Below, piece by piece: positions 61,378 through 64,000 of a stretch of DNA of 64,000 nt. Every line of letters starts with the position of its first letter. Within the stretch, counting starts at the first letter, position 1. The notes below the pieces were generated by a model. It ran no database searches, was not told where the DNA came from, and worked only from the letters and a program-made list of their open reading frames with translations. The stretch is from positions 1 to 64,000 of the forward strand of contig WHUZ01000034.1 of assembly GCA_015179045.1 (NCBI GenBank), given 5' to 3'. The translations under genes were made by a program, and so were the position numbers. This DNA comes from Kalaharituber pfeilii (taxonomy: Eukaryota > Ascomycota > Pezizomycetes > Pezizales > Pezizaceae).

Positions 61378-61502
61378 GTACCAACATTTGATCTACCTAC
61401 CCCACAATGTTGGTACCTGTGTCACAGTGTCATGGCGTAAAGTTTATCGTCTGATGAGGTCCGAGAGCGGCAGGCAGAATCTGCCTGTCCGGAGAGGTTC
61501 CG
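61378..61502 (-). repeat. Right terminal inverted repeat of the Mutator-like element
   Basis: 125 bp, reverse complement of 52533-52658 with few mismatches; followed by cgccaatcg. Confidence 0.88.
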
Positions 61503-61975
61503 CGCCAATCGTGTCACCTGTGTGCCGAGTCTCTGTAGAGGCCGATATGTCAGCCCTAGTCTGCTCCTGTCCCACGCTCTCTCCCGTTTCGCCTCTTGTC
61601 TCAGTCCTGCCTCCGTCACCACCTCCGGTGCACACTGCAGCGCCGTGCCCACTCTGGCCGCCATGTCTGCTGCTTCGTTTCCCGGTATGCCTTTGTGGCC
61701 TTTGACCCACGTCACGGCTATGTCTCTGTCTCCTTTCTCGAACGTACTTTGCCACGCTTCTCTGAGCCGTTGAGTCACCCCTTCCGGGGTTGGGAGTCCC
61801 CTCGCAATGGCAGACATTTTGGAAATCGCAAACTTCGAGTCCGTGAGGATAAGCAGCTCTCCTTCTGTCCTGTCGAGCGCCTCGCTTACTGCATACAGTT
61901 CTGCGTCGTTGACCGTGGCCTGGGTCCCAAGGTATATCGACTCTGTCTCACCCCGTTCCGCTATCCCCGGTCAAG
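61503..61975 (-). pseudogene. LINE-A copy split by the Mutator-like element, right part
   Basis: Codes leftward for RNase H: TVNDAELYAVSEALDRTEGE, LLILTDS, ARGLPTPEGVTQRLREAWQS, DIAVTWVKGHKGIPGNEAAD, KRERAWDRSRLGLTYRPLQR, LGTQVTRL, then the 9-bp duplication. A frame change lies near 61,810. The N-terminal YTDGS block is not present; the right edge at about 61,975 is an abrupt end. Confidence 0.85.
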
Positions 61976-62221
61976 CTGCCGGTGTTCAAATACATAGAAG
62001 AGTACACGAGTAGTGGTTTATTGCGTAGCTAAGGAATTAGAGCTTTGCCTGAACAGGTACTTGATTTCCTAATTCATAGTTCCATGGGCGCTTACTCGGT
62101 TATTAGATTTTCATCTCTAAGAGCCATACGAAAAGGCAAGTAGACTACGCTTATAGTACTAGCGCGCATGTCATGCCTTTATCCGTTTTAGCCTGATGTT
62201 CTAGTAGGAATTGAGGGTAAG
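61976..62221. other. Unassigned sequence
   Basis: No coding sequence or repeat recognised; ends with the solo LTR target gtaag. Confidence 0.4.
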
Positions 62222-62413
62222 TGTCATGGATGACTACATTAGGTGTCCCAGGTGACGGTGGGGGGTGCGAGGCCCATAAATTCTAGTTCAAGTATCCGTC
62301 AGGGGGCTCGGATACCCCTATATCTACCAATGATTACTACCGGGTGTCACCGGTAGTCCTACCTTTTTTGTGCAACGCTTAACGTTTTGTGATTGAAACA
62401 CTCAACCGTAACA
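62222..62413 (+). mobile_element. Small solo LTR (192 bp), TSD gtaag, related to the TRIM LTR
   Basis: TGTCATGG..AACCGTAACA, flanked by gtaag (62217-62221, 62414-62418). Shares the ends, a ggatacccctatat block and a ggt.gtcctacctttt block with the 239-bp TRIM LTRs at 9705-10395. Not noticeably RIP-altered. Confidence 0.8.
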
Positions 62414-62821
62414 GTAAGCTCGTATCCGTGACAAAATCTCCTAGTGGAGGTGGCAGAACTTCGGCGGAGGTGGCAAAGGTGTTTTAAAACTATAACTTCG
62501 AAGGTGCAAAGTAGAGATAATTAGAAAGCGGTACCAAAAGTCTTGGCATTTTTCCCAATTGGGAAGGAATCCCTGAGGCATTTGCTAAGAAAACCCACCA
62601 CCCCTCAGTAAGTCGAGTTCGCTCCTAGGCAAAAGGTACGATACTCTCATAAATTCAGTGTTGAGACTTCTTTTGCTGAAAACCGCAGTCGCCTTTAACG
62701 TCACTTACCTCTTCATTTAGACAACCAAGTACGGGTATTACCTCGTGATAGCCCCTGGGCAGTATACGAGCAATAATATTTTTTATAAAAAAATAGTACT
62801 ACTATCGGCGTATTTTCGCAG
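62414..62821. other. Unassigned sequence
   Basis: A short direct repeat ggaggtggca at 62,445-62,475; no coding sequence. cgtattttcgcag ending at 62,821 could be a splice acceptor for the frame that follows. Confidence 0.4.
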
Positions 62822-63662
62822 TTACAAGGGCACGTTACAGTGTATTTCATCGACATGCTAAAAGACAAATGGCAAGCTGCATCATTATATAGAAAATCAC
62901 AAAAACAAAAAAAAGCTAGGAATGGGTAGGGACTGGATGGAGAAGGTAAACCAGTGGATGGTCAGTATAGTTGCAGCCTAATAGGTGAAAAAGGAGAGGA
63001 GGGAAGAGAAGACCAGTTCAGTAGTAATATACCTAAAAGGGAAGGTAGAATTGGATGGTCAAATATACAAAAGTGAGATTATCGGGGAGATGGTTACACT
63101 CGTAATTGTCCGAGTGGACTAGAGTGGGTAAAAAGGTAAAAGGGAAGGCGATCGAGGATAGGATGGATGTGGATGAGGAAGGAAGAGGAAGTTCAGCTGG
63201 ACAGGAATCGGCGCAGTTGGTTCACGAGCTCCCAGTGCCTGTTTGGTTGTAGGGATACTTCTTGCCTGGTAGAGCCTTAAGAGGATAGAGGATGTTTTTG
63301 TTTTTGTTCTAGAGGGCGTTTTGTGTATAGTTCCATAGGTGCCTGTCTCCGGGCCATAAGGACTTCAGTCCAGGGACCCTACCCTAGCGAATAGCGGTAC
63401 ATAAGCGGGGGTTACATGACATTTATTTAAAAAAAAAAACCTGCATCATCTCCTAATTATGAAGATTCTGATCCACTACAAATGTGGGAAATATTCTATG
63501 TACTATTTGCTCAATTATTATCCAATACACCATTCCATCTCAACATTTTTTTGCACATATTTTTTCTGCTTGATGCCTATTCCACTTTCACTTATTCATC
63601 CTCGTTGGTATCTAGACAAAGGAGCATGGGATCCATATCAACGCTGGACTATGACTCTTAAG
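62822..63662 (+). pseudogene. Unrecognised open frame split by a LINE derivative
   Basis: From 62,822 the frame reads QGHVTVYFIDMLKDKWQAAS to the LINE target ctgcatcat. Skipping the insertion and one duplication copy, it continues PNYEDSDPLQMWEIFYVLFA, NTPFHLNIFLHIFFLLDAY and VSRQRSMGSISTLDYDS, then a stop near 63,662: about 90 codons in all. I do not recognise it. The W/F-spaced pattern could be gag-like or belong to a host exon. A preceding splice-acceptor-like site and the fact that the insertion falls inside the frame argue it was once coding. Confidence 0.4.
62886..63440 (+). mobile_element. ORF1-plus-tail LINE derivative (555 bp, LINE-B type tail), TSD ctgcatcat
   Basis: 9-bp duplication at 62877-62885 and 63441-63449. 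It contains a decayed ORF1 core piece (EKTSSVVIYLKGKVEL, about 63,020-63,065, matching KTSSAVVYLEKGTEV in the copy at 60,910). It then jumps to the LINE-B 3' end (ggtgcctgtctccgggccat at 63,340) and a short poly-A. No ORF2. Confidence 0.78.
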
Positions 63663-64000
63663 ACACTCAGAGCTCATTATCTGATTATCTGAATCACTTG
63701 TGACGCCTGATCTCCTACCGGACATGCAAAGTCGATATAACTTTGTTCGGACAATTTACATTTTCGAGAGCTATTTTGCGGCACAACCTGCTCACGTAGC
63801 AGCGTCTCAAGTTCGAGTGTTTTAACAAATAGTACAAGCATTGCAAACCCGCTGGAAAACTCCCAGTTTCCCAACAACTAGTTTAACTTCTCTGGAACCA
63901 ACATTCTAGACAGAGTTGCGAACAGTATCTGGCACACCAACATCACGTGATCCAAAGACTAAAGGAATTAATGCTGCTCATGAACCTACTGGTACTGAAG
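63663..64000. other. Unassigned right end
   Basis: A 66-codon minus-strand frame (63,677-63,877, containing LREQVVPQNSSRKCKLSEQS) and a plus-strand frame with stops (YNFVRTIYIFESYFAAQPAH, about 63,738) overlap here. Neither is recognised. Confidence 0.3.

Larger units (their letters stand above)
52533..61502. mobile_element. Mutator-like element with 126-bp inverted ends and 9-bp TSD (8970 bp with passengers)
   Basis: Inverted terminal repeats 52533-52658 and 61378-61502 begin CGGAACCTCTCCGGACAGGC. They agree with one mismatch over the first ~95 bp and a few later. The flanking 9-bp duplication cgccaatcg is at 52524-52532 and 61503-61511. Long ends plus a 9-bp duplication point to Mutator-like elements. 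Without the nested LINE-B the element is about 1.9 kb. No transposase is visible, so it is non-autonomous, and its interior includes an ORF1 fragment with a LINE-A tail and a stray Tc1 end. Confidence 0.85.

Noticed and set aside
1..64000. tRNA or rRNA genes
   Set aside because: No cloverleaf with matching A and B boxes or rRNA core sequence was noticed on reading; a tRNAscan run would settle it.

Overview
The window looks like a gene-poor, transposon-packed stretch of a filamentous ascomycete (Pezizomycotina-type) genome. The reasons are Ty3/gypsy elements with a chromodomain after the integrase (chromoviruses), Tad/I-like LINEs with a C-terminal RNase H and CCHC finger, a Helitron with fused Rep and PIF1-like helicase, hAT, Tc1/mariner and Mutator-like DNA elements, and an AT-rich block (about 1-13,647) whose decay is dominated by C-to-T/G-to-A changes, as expected of repeat-induced point mutation (RIP). 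Species cannot be decided from the sequence. I found no convincing host gene, tRNA, rRNA or CRISPR; one short unexplained open frame at the right end is the only candidate.

Layout. (1) 1-12,020: degraded gypsy-1 (+) holding a clean solo LTR (1855-2619) and a whole minus-strand gypsy-2 (4957-11805), which itself holds a 691-bp TRIM element. (2) 12,021-13,500: AT-rich DNA with nothing recognisable. (3) 13,500-22,646: a LINE-A copy split by gypsy-3 (13648-22244); gypsy-3 carries an 818-bp non-autonomous hAT in its gag zinc knuckle and a truncated LINE-A in its RT. (4) 22,647-24,595: LINE-B in LINE-B, then a LINE-A tail and a Helitron end. (5) 25,020-26,930: an array of degenerate repeats of about 57 bp, with a partner array in the opposite orientation at 36,030-36,740. 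(6) 27,181 to about 50,660: a minus-strand Helitron whose reading frame is opened at one point by 18.97 kb of nested insertions: LINE-A (29483-48448 with target duplication), in it a LINE-B copy and a second LINE-A (38808-47686), and in that a 6.44-kb LTR element with two LTRs that look identical. (7) 50,890-52,215: an 80-bp minisatellite carrying a solo LTR. (8) 52,255-61,975: a LINE-A copy split by a Mutator-like element with 126-bp inverted ends and 9-bp target duplications, itself carrying a full-length 7.08-kb LINE-B. (9) 61,976-64,000: a short solo LTR, an ORF1-plus-tail LINE derivative, and an unexplained frame.

The names gypsy-1/2/3, LINE-A and LINE-B are local labels. LINE-A copies share a 3' end reading (plus sense) gccatagccc..gggcggc..gcgagta.tgatat-An. 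LINE-B copies share agggaccctgccatggc..gcggggttaygtga-An. Target-site duplications were read base by base at nearly every junction, so the relative order of insertion is well supported. Most coding sequence here is broken. The main intact open frames are the gag-protease ORF (40216-43479), the Helitron helicase segment (27396-28844), and a 428-codon orphan ORF (31828-33114).
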